A stretch of DNA of 41,344 nt from Dehalococcoidia bacterium. Lineage in GTDB: Bacteria > Chloroflexota > Dehalococcoidia > SZUA-161. A program made the position numbers and the translations under genes. The notes under the pieces were generated by a model. The model was given only the letters and a program-made list of their open reading frames with translations. It ran no database searches and was not told where the DNA came from. Below, in pieces: positions 1 to 7,143 of this stretch. Position 1 is the stretch's first letter; each line of letters opens with the position of its first letter. The stretch is from NCBI GenBank assembly GCA_014874385.1, contig JACWAE010000005.1:1-41344 (forward strand), in the 5' to 3' direction.

Positions 1-96
1 AGAACGCTTGTGGCCGTCACAGCCTGGAGCGATGGTAATGACTACGATGATATTATGGCAACCTTACTGACAAAATCGCTGAACAATAAACCCTGA
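1..96 (+). CDS. C-terminal end of an unidentified protein (5' truncated by window edge)
   Basis: Frame 1 is open from the first base to a TGA at 94-96 and encodes 31 residues. They include the stretch AVTAWSDGNDYDDIMATLL, which has the composition of a real protein end. The start lies outside the window. I do not recognise the family. It is followed by about 150 bases without coding signal before the promoter of the next gene. Confidence 0.45.
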   Translation, partial: RTLVAVTAWSDGNDYDDIMATLLTKSLNNKP

Positions 97-253
97 CATT
101 TTCCCTTGACAACGACACAGGGAAAATATGCGCTTCTATGCAGGCATCACCTTTTTTGAGCGGCTGGCTCATCCAAGAAGATGACCAGCTTAACAACAAG
201 CTAAGTGGGATGTCTCTCACTCTCATCAGCCCAAGGATAACAAAACGAATTGT

Positions 254-281
254 TTGACAAACTATGTGTGAACCGGATAAT
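254..281 (+). promoter_or_regulatory. Candidate sigma70-type promoter for the TspO-like gene
   Basis: A perfect TTGACA at 254-259 is followed 16 bases later by GATAAT at 276-281 (five of six matches to TATAAT). It lies about 55 bases upstream of the TspO-like reading frame. An AAAGGAG motif at 291-297 sits just after the expected transcription start, but no usable start codon follows it at normal distance. Confidence 0.5.
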
Positions 282-335
282 CTTGAGAGAAAAGGAGACT
301 ACTATCAAAGGTAAGTCTCAACTGAGTTTAATCGC

Positions 336-815
336 TTGAGTGGGATAGATATAATTAAGCTGATAGTAAGTATAGTGGCCTGCGAGGGTGCGGGTGGCAT
401 TGGTGCAATTTTTACGACACCCGCAATCCCGACCTGGTATGCGGGCTTAAAGAAACCAGCCTTTACTCCTCCTAACTCTGTCTTCGGACCCGTCTGGATC
501 ACTCTTTACCTTTTGATGGGTATAGCCGTTTTCTTGGTCTGGCGTGAAGGATTAAGTCAAGAAGGCGTGACAACAGCTTTCATCTTATTCTGGGTTCAAC
601 TGGTGCTGAACATCCTGTGGTCGGTAATCTTCTTTGGGTTTAAGTCCCTTCTCGGTGGAATGGTTGTGATTCTTCTTTTGTGGGTAGCGATACTAGCCAA
701 CATCATTGTGTTCTTTGGTGTGTCACCGATCGCAGGCGGTCTGCTCATTCCATATATAATCTGGGTTAGTATTGCGGCCAATCTGAACGCGCAGGTCTGG
801 ATACTAAACCGATGA
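336..815 (+). CDS. tspO: TspO/MBR family membrane protein
   Basis: A 159-residue, very hydrophobic protein with about five predicted membrane helices, the size and topology of TspO/MBR (peripheral benzodiazepine receptor-like) proteins. The family signature is clear: TTPAIPTWYAGLKKPAFTPP followed by FGPVWITLYLLMGIA near residues 28-65, and a C-terminal NLNAQVW. Family members bind tetrapyrroles such as haem and porphyrins and are linked to oxidative-stress or porphyrin handling; the ligand here is unknown. The start is uncertain. The TTG at 336 is the best in-frame option, since a stop lies at 312-314 and no good SD site precedes it. The gene stands alone behind its own candidate promoter. 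Confidence 0.88.
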   Translation: MSGIDIIKLIVSIVACEGAGGIGAIFTTPAIPTWYAGLKKPAFTPPNSVFGPVWITLYLLMGIAVFLVWREGLSQEGVTTAFILFWVQLVLNILWSVIFFGFKSLLGGMVVILLLWVAILANIIVFFGVSPIAGGLLIPYIIWVSIAANLNAQVWILNR

Positions 816-1052
816 CGCACTCAGAAGTCTCGGTTTGCCAAATGATCTAAGATTGGCGAATACCCTTGTTGCTTCTCAAGGTAACAAATTGGACTATCGT
901 TCAATCCGTCCTGCGAGAGGTGCCGATCGAAAAAGACTTGATTATGGAACAACAGCTAGGATATTGCTTCTACGACGATAACTCAGACTCTAGAAGTGCT
1001 ACAATAATCAGAGGGTGGTCAACCAGTTTCTGCCAAACAAGGAGGCGTTATC

Positions 1053-2753
1053 ATGATTCTATTGAACCCGAAGAAACACGTGCGCAAATATTCAGATAAC
1101 AAGTCACGGGATATAATGCTGAAAACCATAGAGTTTTTTGAAAACAAGGGACTGAGGAGCATCAAGGATGACGATCATAAAAGGGTCTGGTACCGGGAGT
1201 ATCTTGACTTTATCAAAGAGAACAAGATCTTTGCTACTCTGTTGACACCATCAAAGTACAGCGATGATCCTGATGCGCGCTGGGACACCTACCGCAACTG
1301 CGAGTTCAACGAAATCATTGCCTTTTACGGGCTCGCCTACTGGTATACCTGGCAGGTCACGATTTTGGGCCTGGGCCCGATCTGGATGAGCAAGAACGAG
1401 GGGATCAAGAAGAAGGCGGCAAAGGCCCTCAAGGAAGGAGGAATATTCGCGTTCGGTCTGTCGGAGCGCGACCATGGAGCTGATGTATACTCCACCGAGA
1501 TGACCCTCACTCCCAAGGGCGAAGGGAGATATGTAGCCAACGGGGAGAAGTACTACATAGGCAACGGCAACGAGGCTGCCATGGTCAGCACGTTTGCCAA
1601 GATAGCGGGCACCGGAGAATACGCCTTCTTCGTGGCCAACTTTAAAAGGCCCGAATACGAGCTAAAGAAGAACGTCTGTGACTCGCAGAACTATGTTGCC
1701 AATTATGTCCTTCATGACTACCCTGTCACTGACGCAGAGATCCTTGTCAGGGGCGATGAGGCCTTGCATACCGCCCTCAACACGGTCAACGTGGGCAAGT
1801 ATAACCTGGGCTGGGCCTCGATCGGGATCTGCACCCACGCATTCTACGAGGCCATCAACCACGCCGCCAACCGCGTGCTCTACGGCATGCACGTGACCGA
1901 TTTCCCCCACGTCAAACAGATGTTCACCGATGCCTATTGCCGGCTGGTAGCCATGAAGCTAGTGGCGCTCCGAACCTCGGACTACCAGCGCACTGCCTCA
2001 ATCGATGACAGGCGCTACCTGCTTTACAACCCGGTGGTGAAGATGAAGGTAACTAGCCAGGGTGAGGATGTCATCACCACGCTTTGGGACGTGATCGCGG
2101 CTAAGGGATTTGAAAAGGACACCTATTTCGAGATGGCAGCCCGCGATATCCGCGCGCTTCCGCGGCTGGAGGGCACAGTGCACGTCAATATAGCACTGAT
2201 CGTCAAGTTCATGGACAACTACTTCTTCAACCCGGGCAAGTTCCCGGAGATTGGCAAGATTATGCACACCCGTTCAGACGAATTCCTGTTCAACCAGGGT
2301 CCGGCCCGTGGCTTGGGCAGAATTCAGTTTCATGATTATAGACATGTCTTTGACCAATTTGACATCCCCAACGTCAAAGTCTTCCAAGAGCAGATTGAAG
2401 TCTTCAAGCAGTTTCTGGCGACAGCCACTCCAGATGACGAGCAGAAAAAGGACATTGATTTCCTGATGAGCCTGGGGGAAATCTTCACGCTGGTCGTGTA
2501 TGGACAGCTTATGCTGGAGGAAGCCAGGCTCCAGGAACTAGAAGCCGACCTGATCGACCAGATATTTGACGTTATGGTCAGGGATTTCTCAAGATTCGCT
2601 GTTGGACTCTATGGCAAGCAATCTTCTACCCCAGAGCAAATGGAGTACTGTCTCAAAATGATAAGGAAGTCTGCAGCGGACAAGCGACGATATGAAAACA
2701 TCTGGACCAATCACGTTCATGCATTGAAGGATACCTATGCAATGAACGAATAA
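1053..2753 (+). CDS. Acyl-CoA dehydrogenase family flavoprotein
   Basis: 566 residues, longer than the roughly 380 of classical acyl-CoA dehydrogenases. The order is an N-terminal helical domain, a middle beta domain (FGLSERDHGADVYSTEMTL, GEKYYIGNGNEA, about residues 130-180), a C-terminal helical domain, and a further helical extension of about 150 residues. Glu373 in LEGTVHVN aligns with the EGT catalytic-base motif of the family, so it is probably active. The expected role is FAD-dependent alpha,beta-desaturation of an acyl-CoA in the cytoplasm; the substrate cannot be read from the sequence. The ATG is preceded by AAGGAGG at 1039-1045. No electron-transfer flavoprotein genes adjoin it, and the region after it holds only a decayed flavin reductase. 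Confidence 0.9.
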   Translation: MILLNPKKHVRKYSDNKSRDIMLKTIEFFENKGLRSIKDDDHKRVWYREYLDFIKENKIFATLLTPSKYSDDPDARWDTYRNCEFNEIIAFYGLAYWYTWQVTILGLGPIWMSKNEGIKKKAAKALKEGGIFAFGLSERDHGADVYSTEMTLTPKGEGRYVANGEKYYIGNGNEAAMVSTFAKIAGTGEYAFFVANFKRPEYELKKNVCDSQNYVANYVLHDYPVTDAEILVRGDEALHTALNTVNVGKYNLGWASIGICTHAFYEAINHAANRVLYGMHVTDFPHVKQMFTDAYCRLVAMKLVALRTSDYQRTASIDDRRYLLYNPVVKMKVTSQGEDVITTLWDVIAAKGFEKDTYFEMAARDIRALPRLEGTVHVNIALIVKFMDNYFFNPGKFPEIGKIMHTRSDEFLFNQGPARGLGRIQFHDYRHVFDQFDIPNVKVFQEQIEVFKQFLATATPDDEQKKDIDFLMSLGEIFTLVVYGQLMLEEARLQELEADLIDQIFDVMVRDFSRFAVGLYGKQSSTPEQMEYCLKMIRKSAADKRRYENIWTNHVHALKDTYAMNE

Positions 2754-2829
2754 TTTAGGCGCTTCGGCCTCAATATAGCCCACTCAGGGCTCATGTCAGC
2801 CCATAACCTTATTATGTTTGATATGAGAG

Positions 2830-2995
2830 TATAATGGGACACTTTGAAGGTACTATCTGTCAGGTACTTATCGTCACAATAGGTTTCTATAACCTCACCG
2901 ATGAATATATGTCGTGCCTTGGGAAATCAACTGCCTGAACTAGTTTACACTCCATATTGACTGGACATTCCCTACCGGACCCGACACCGAGATTG
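2830..2995 (-). pseudogene. Remnant of a flavoredoxin/flavin reductase-like gene
   Basis: On the - strand one frame reads GRECPVNMECKLVQAVDFPR then HDIY and stops at TAG. Skipping one base at that point gives FIGEVIETYCDDKYLTD in the next frame. Together these match the conserved core of flavoredoxin-type FMN-binding proteins (CPVN.ECKL...DFPRH...FIGEV.ETYCD..YLTD). The upstream part and the C-terminus are not intact, and the tail runs into the end of the acyl-CoA dehydrogenase gene. This is a broken gene with at least one frameshift. The rest of the 2754-3348 interval shows nothing convincing. Confidence 0.6.
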
Positions 2996-3348
2996 ACAGC
3001 GGAAGATACGATATATACAATAGGAACGATTGGGAAGAAAAGGGAAGCTACTGCAGAGTATCATTTAACGAACCTGATCAATAGTTCTACATCTCGGTAT
3101 GTGCAAGCTGGCGCTTGTCTGTCGAGTATAGTCCTTCTTACAAGAAAAACCATGCGCAATGCCGTTAATGCTTTATATTAATGGAGAGCAAGCTAAAAAA
3201 GTCTTTTAAAATATGTTATAATAATTTAAGAGGAGATGAGCGTGTTTTTTACCCCAACCCGGCGAGAATGACGTGCAGAGTGGTTAGACTCAGCTAAGGT
3301 CAGGACCCCCATCCCGCAGTCAGCTATAAAGATTAACGGAGGATATCT

Positions 3349-4299
3349 GTGAGTACACCCGCTGTCATGGTATTGCAAATTTTCATTATTTTGTCCTATT
3401 TGTACATCGTCTGCGCTTACTCGTACAGGCTGATCAAATATATCAGAATGCCGGTACACTTAAGATGGGAGATTTATCCGGTTCCCCATGAGAAGGGGAG
3501 TAAATATGGAGGCTCCTACCTTGAAGAACTGGAGTGGTGGAAGAAGACCAGGAAGAAAAACACGATTAAAGACATCTTCTACATAATAAAGGACTACCTA
3601 TTTTTTGTGCAATATTTTCGCCGGAACAGAAAGTACTGGTCTGCATTATATCCCTGGCATGTTTCGTTCTACTTAATCGTCTCTTTTCACGTTTTTATTG
3701 CTTTCGGCGCCCTGGGGCTAATCTTCGGTCTTGATGTATCTACTGCCTCAGCGAATGCTCTGGGACAGGCCCTGTATTACATACCTCTGGTAGCCGGGAT
3801 TAGTGGCTTCATAATTGGTTGTCTTGCTAGTATCGGCATGTTAATAAGCAGGCTAACCGATGCAGACCTGAAAAAGTTTGCCAACCCCAGGCTTTATTTC
3901 AGCTATATATTTTACTTTGCGGTCTTCCTCAGTGGTCTGGTAGTCTGGATTGTCTTTGACCCCACTTTCGCAGACTACAGGGAGTTCTACAAGAGCGTGG
4001 CTACGCTCCACAACATAAATCTTGCCCCGGCGTTGATTGTCCACGCTGTTCTCTTTGCCCTGTTCCTCGTTTATATGACATTCACCAAGGCTTCGCATTA
4101 TGTAACTAAATTTGTCATCTTCTTCGCCACACGCTGGAACGATATTCCCAATATCAGGGGAAGTAAGATGGAGCAAAAAATTCAGGAACGTCTTGACCAC
4201 GCCATAAATTGGTCAGCCCCTCATATCCAGACAGGCGAAAAATGGAGTGAGGTAGCCGTAGAGTCACCATTTCCAGAGAAAAAGGATAAAGAGAAATGA
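3349..4299 (+). CDS. NarI/DsrM-like cytochrome b membrane subunit (copy 1)
   Basis: A 316-residue integral membrane protein with about five helices, the size of DsrM/HdrE-type subunits. Paired histidines on two helices (YPWHVSFYLIVSFHVF near residues 103-118, and VHAVLFALFLVYMTFTKASH near 230-250) are placed as the haem b ligands of NarI-like quinol oxidases. It should exchange electrons between menaquinol in the membrane and the cytoplasmic Fe-S partner encoded next. The GTG start follows ACGGAGG at good spacing. The stop overlaps the next ATG (ATGA), indicating translational coupling. It is a clear paralogue of the protein at 11264-12220: both carry MPVHLRWE near the N-terminus and INWSAPH or INWAAPH near the C-terminus. 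Confidence 0.85.
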   Translation: MSTPAVMVLQIFIILSYLYIVCAYSYRLIKYIRMPVHLRWEIYPVPHEKGSKYGGSYLEELEWWKKTRKKNTIKDIFYIIKDYLFFVQYFRRNRKYWSALYPWHVSFYLIVSFHVFIAFGALGLIFGLDVSTASANALGQALYYIPLVAGISGFIIGCLASIGMLISRLTDADLKKFANPRLYFSYIFYFAVFLSGLVVWIVFDPTFADYREFYKSVATLHNINLAPALIVHAVLFALFLVYMTFTKASHYVTKFVIFFATRWNDIPNIRGSKMEQKIQERLDHAINWSAPHIQTGEKWSEVAVESPFPEKKDKEK

Positions 4300-5909
4300 A
4301 ACAGAAAACAGCAGAAAAAATAACAACAGCACATCTGGGCAAACCATGCGATCAACTGCTCGATATTAAGGCCGGGGATTTGATGGCGCTTCCTTATCCC
4401 TACGATGGCACTGATAAATACTCGACCGTAGCGCAGCTTAAAGAGGAACAGAAAAAGAGATACGAGGCATCGCTTGACGGAGTTCTGGCCGTCAGCATAC
4501 CCAAACCAGCGAGTCCGGCAGAAGAGAAAGCGCTGGTCGAAAAATTCCTGTCCGGGCTGAGCAAACTCCTCGATAAAAGCGATAACTGGACCTTTCTGCA
4601 GCCCCTGAAGTTCTCTCTGGATTACTGCGCCAGGTGCCAGACGTGTAACGAAGCCTGCCCGATATTCATATCCAGCGGCAGACAGGAAATATACCGCCCC
4701 ACTTACCGGGCAGAAGTGCTGCGGCAGATTATAGATAAATATCTACATGGACAAAGCAAGTTCTCCAACTGGTTTCTGGGTAACAACGTAGAGCTCAACT
4801 GGACCACGATTGCCAGATTAGCTGAGCTATCTTACAGATGTACAATCTGTCGGAGATGTACCCAGACCTGCCCCGTAGGTATTGACAATGGCCTGATAAC
4901 CCATGAGCTTCGCAAGGTGTTCAGCCAGGAGCTGGGCATCGCTGCCAAGGAACTCCATGAATCAGGCACAATGCTGCACTTGAAAGCAGGCTCCAGCACA
5001 GGCATGAATCCAAGCGCATTTCTGGATATTAAGAAGTTCATGGAAGAGGAAATTGAGGAGAAGACAGGCAAGAAGATAGAGATACCCGTAGATAAAAAGG
5101 GAGCGGATATCCTGCTCATTCACAATGCCGGTGAGTACCTGTCATGGCCCGAAAATCCGGCAGCCTTCGCCATCATCTTCGATGCCGCCGGACTCAACTG
5201 GACGCTATCCAGTGAGCTCGTTGGCTACGACGGAGTAAACTATGGAGTCTGGTATGATGATGTCCAATTCAGCAGGGTAGCGATCAAACACGCTCAAATC
5301 GCCAAGGAGCTAAACGTAAATAGAATCGTTGTGGGGGAATGCGGACATGCTCATAAAGCCCTCATCGTCATTGCCGACCTTGTGTTAACAGGGGACTTGA
5401 ACATTCCCAGGGAGAGCTGTATGCCGCTGCTGGAAGATATCGTATTCAGCGGAAAGCTTAAGCTCGACCCCATGAGGAACAACTTCCCGGTTACTTTGCA
5501 CGACCCCTGTAATATGGTCAGGCTGATGGGAGTCGTCGAACCCCAGAGAAGAATCTTGAGGAAAATCGCACCTCAGTTCAGGGAAATGACGCCGCACGGT
5601 GTGGAGAACTACTGCTGCGGTGGCGGAAGCGGCTTCGCCATCATGCAGTCCATGAATTTCCCCAGTTGGAGGTCGGTAATATCGGGAAGAATGAAACTGA
5701 AGCAGGTTGTTGACGCTTTCCAGGATGTCATTAGCCCTGATGTTAAGAAATTTGTGTGCGCACCCTGCTCAAACTGCAAGGGCCAGTTTAGAGACCTGTT
5801 CAATTACTATGACGTTGGAGCAAAATGCGGCATCGACTATACAGGCCTGGTCGATCTAATAGTGAATTCGATGGTGGATTTAAAAGAGCCATTTTTGGAT
5901 CTCGGTTAA
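4296..5909 (+). CDS. HdrD/DsrK-like iron-sulfur subunit (copy 1)
   Basis: 537 residues, close to DsrK in length. Two classical [4Fe-4S] motifs are visible: CARCQTCNEACP (Cys111, 114, 117, 121) and CTICRRCTQTCPVG (Cys182, 185, 188, 192). A C-terminal CCG domain follows, with DPCNMVR (Cys405), NYCCGGGSGF (Cys440-441) and CAPCSNCKGQ (Cys488, 491, 494). This arrangement resembles the site that holds the catalytic non-cubane cluster in heterodisulfide reductases and DsrK. It probably reduces or oxidises a disulfide/thiol partner on the cytoplasmic face together with the preceding cytochrome b. The ATG overlaps the upstream stop. The paralogue at 9593-11263 is very similar over its whole length. 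No dsrAB, dsrJ, dsrO or dsrP gene lies nearby. Confidence 0.87.
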   Translation: MKQKTAEKITTAHLGKPCDQLLDIKAGDLMALPYPYDGTDKYSTVAQLKEEQKKRYEASLDGVLAVSIPKPASPAEEKALVEKFLSGLSKLLDKSDNWTFLQPLKFSLDYCARCQTCNEACPIFISSGRQEIYRPTYRAEVLRQIIDKYLHGQSKFSNWFLGNNVELNWTTIARLAELSYRCTICRRCTQTCPVGIDNGLITHELRKVFSQELGIAAKELHESGTMLHLKAGSSTGMNPSAFLDIKKFMEEEIEEKTGKKIEIPVDKKGADILLIHNAGEYLSWPENPAAFAIIFDAAGLNWTLSSELVGYDGVNYGVWYDDVQFSRVAIKHAQIAKELNVNRIVVGECGHAHKALIVIADLVLTGDLNIPRESCMPLLEDIVFSGKLKLDPMRNNFPVTLHDPCNMVRLMGVVEPQRRILRKIAPQFREMTPHGVENYCCGGGSGFAIMQSMNFPSWRSVISGRMKLKQVVDAFQDVISPDVKKFVCAPCSNCKGQFRDLFNYYDVGAKCGIDYTGLVDLIVNSMVDLKEPFLDLG

Positions 5910-5962
5910 ATTGCAATGAAACCTTTGTCTCCCGAGATTTATCGTGACAAGGGAGCGTAGTG

Positions 5963-6166
5963 CTATTTCTCGTCTATACGTTTACTTGAAAAATCTCCCA
6001 TTTCTTTAACAATGTTTTCTTCTAATGGCTCGCTTATCTGGTGCTCGCCTTTTCCGTAGTTCTCCTCAAGCCTTTTCACATAACTTCCAAGCTCGGGTTT
6101 TTGGCCGATAGTGTTGCTCACCTGTGCATACAGGGTTTGACACTCAGGACAGGAGGGGGTTATCAT
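5963..6166 (-). CDS. Small hypothetical protein, possible gene remnant
   Basis: 67 residues, mostly charged after a Cys-containing start (MITPSCPECQTLYAQVSNTI). The frame is open for eight further codons upstream and adds WPACQR, giving two paired-Cys motifs (C..R, then CPEC) that look like the end of a zinc-ribbon. This suggests the 5' part of a larger gene has been lost. No SD site precedes the ATG. It converges with the DsrK-like gene. No family is recognised, and it may be non-functional. Confidence 0.35.
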   Translation of the reverse strand: MITPSCPECQTLYAQVSNTIGQKPELGSYVKRLEENYGKGEHQISEPLEENIVKEMGDFSSKRIDEK

Positions 6167-6185
6167 CCGTTGACAGGCCGGCCAA

Positions 6186-6353
6186 ATGCGTTATGCTACT
6201 ATTCCGGGATATGTTGTCAGCTGGAAAGACAGGCAAAGCGAATCGGGATTAGCAGTATCGCAAGTGGCATCTATTGAGGATGAGAAGGCCAGGCAGGCAG
6301 TTGAGAAAATTCTGAAAGAGACTGAGAATATCAATAACTTCAACTTCTTATAA
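6186..6353 (+). CDS. Small hypothetical ORF
   Basis: 55 residues starting with MRYATIPGYVVSWKDRQSES and ending in an amphipathic acidic/basic helix. It lies 30 bases before the Fe-S domain gene in the same frame, separated by a TAA. The composition looks protein-like, but no SD site is visible. It could be the start of an older longer gene or spurious. Confidence 0.3.
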   Translation: MRYATIPGYVVSWKDRQSESGLAVSQVASIEDEKARQAVEKILKETENINNFNFL

Positions 6354-6383
6354 TTAGCAGCCAGCGGTAGAATAAGGATTGAT

Positions 6384-6932
6384 ATGGACGAATTGATAAA
6401 AGAATATACGTTCAAAATGGTTGAAGCGGGTTGTGCTCCGGGTTCGGGCCGCTACAGTTTGCAGGTGGAGATACCTAACGATATCAGTCCGGTCTTTCCC
6501 TATCTTAATGCCCTCTTGGACAACGCTCAATACCACCATCAAAACGGTATTCTGATCTGGAGAGAGGAGGACCGGGCTTATGCCTTACGCGCCCATGAAA
6601 TTAAGATAGTGCAAGCTGAGGGAATTGATGATCGTAAGCAGGCCAGTGGGCTTGTCATTGAGATAATAGAACGAATAAACAGTACCTGGAAAGACCGTGA
6701 GCGTATCACCCCTTGCTTTGCTGAAAAAACGCGTCCATCGGTAATAGATATCTTCAGGCTTCTGCCCAGGACAAATTGCAAACAATGTGGCAAAAAATGT
6801 GGCTATCCAACTTGTTTGGCCTACGCCGTTGATCTGTGTGAGGGAAAAGCAAAATTGGAGTCTTGCCCTGTTTTACTTGAACCCGGGTATGTCGAACAAA
6901 GACAAAAGCTCACAAATATCCTCAGCTTGTGA
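6384..6932 (+). CDS. Protein with C-terminal single-cluster Fe-S domain (PF04060 type)
   Basis: 182 residues. The first 120 are not recognised. The C-terminal part, about residues 128-170, has the motif NCKQCGKKCGYPTCLAYAVD followed by a fourth Cys in ESCPVL. This matches the CxxCGxxxCGxPxC...CP domain found in RnfB and in corrinoid/iron-sulfur (acetyl-CoA pathway) proteins, which binds one [4Fe-4S] cluster. The ATG follows a weak GATTGAT spacer rather than a strong SD. It lies about 470 bases downstream of DsrK-like copy 1 on the same strand and could be co-transcribed with it. A role in electron transfer to a methyl-transfer or redox partner is inference. Confidence 0.7.
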   Translation: MDELIKEYTFKMVEAGCAPGSGRYSLQVEIPNDISPVFPYLNALLDNAQYHHQNGILIWREEDRAYALRAHEIKIVQAEGIDDRKQASGLVIEIIERINSTWKDRERITPCFAEKTRPSVIDIFRLLPRTNCKQCGKKCGYPTCLAYAVDLCEGKAKLESCPVLLEPGYVEQRQKLTNILSL

Positions 6933-7143
6933 AGGGGTGTCTAATCACAGTTTTCTTCGCCGACCTTATGCAGGCTCAGAATGACACAATGACGTAAAAA
7001 GCTAAAATGGCAATTCAGATTCAGGGACTGAGATTCAACCATCGCTTTCTTTTGGCTTCATCCATATGACATTAGTTGACCAAGCAATTCAGCCAGAGAC
7101 TTTGCCTCCGTTTGCCTGATTTCAGTCCCCGCATCGTCAAGTG

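Noticed and set aside
866-1099. 77-codon + strand ORF before the acyl-CoA dehydrogenase
   Set aside because: No SD; it overlaps the SD and start of the real gene; composition not protein-like.
2957-3181. 74-codon + strand ORF
   Set aside because: Opposite the flavoredoxin remnant; no SD and no recognisable motif.
3853-4200. 115-codon - strand ORF opposite the DsrM-like gene
   Set aside because: Shadow of a conserved membrane protein; no initiation signal.
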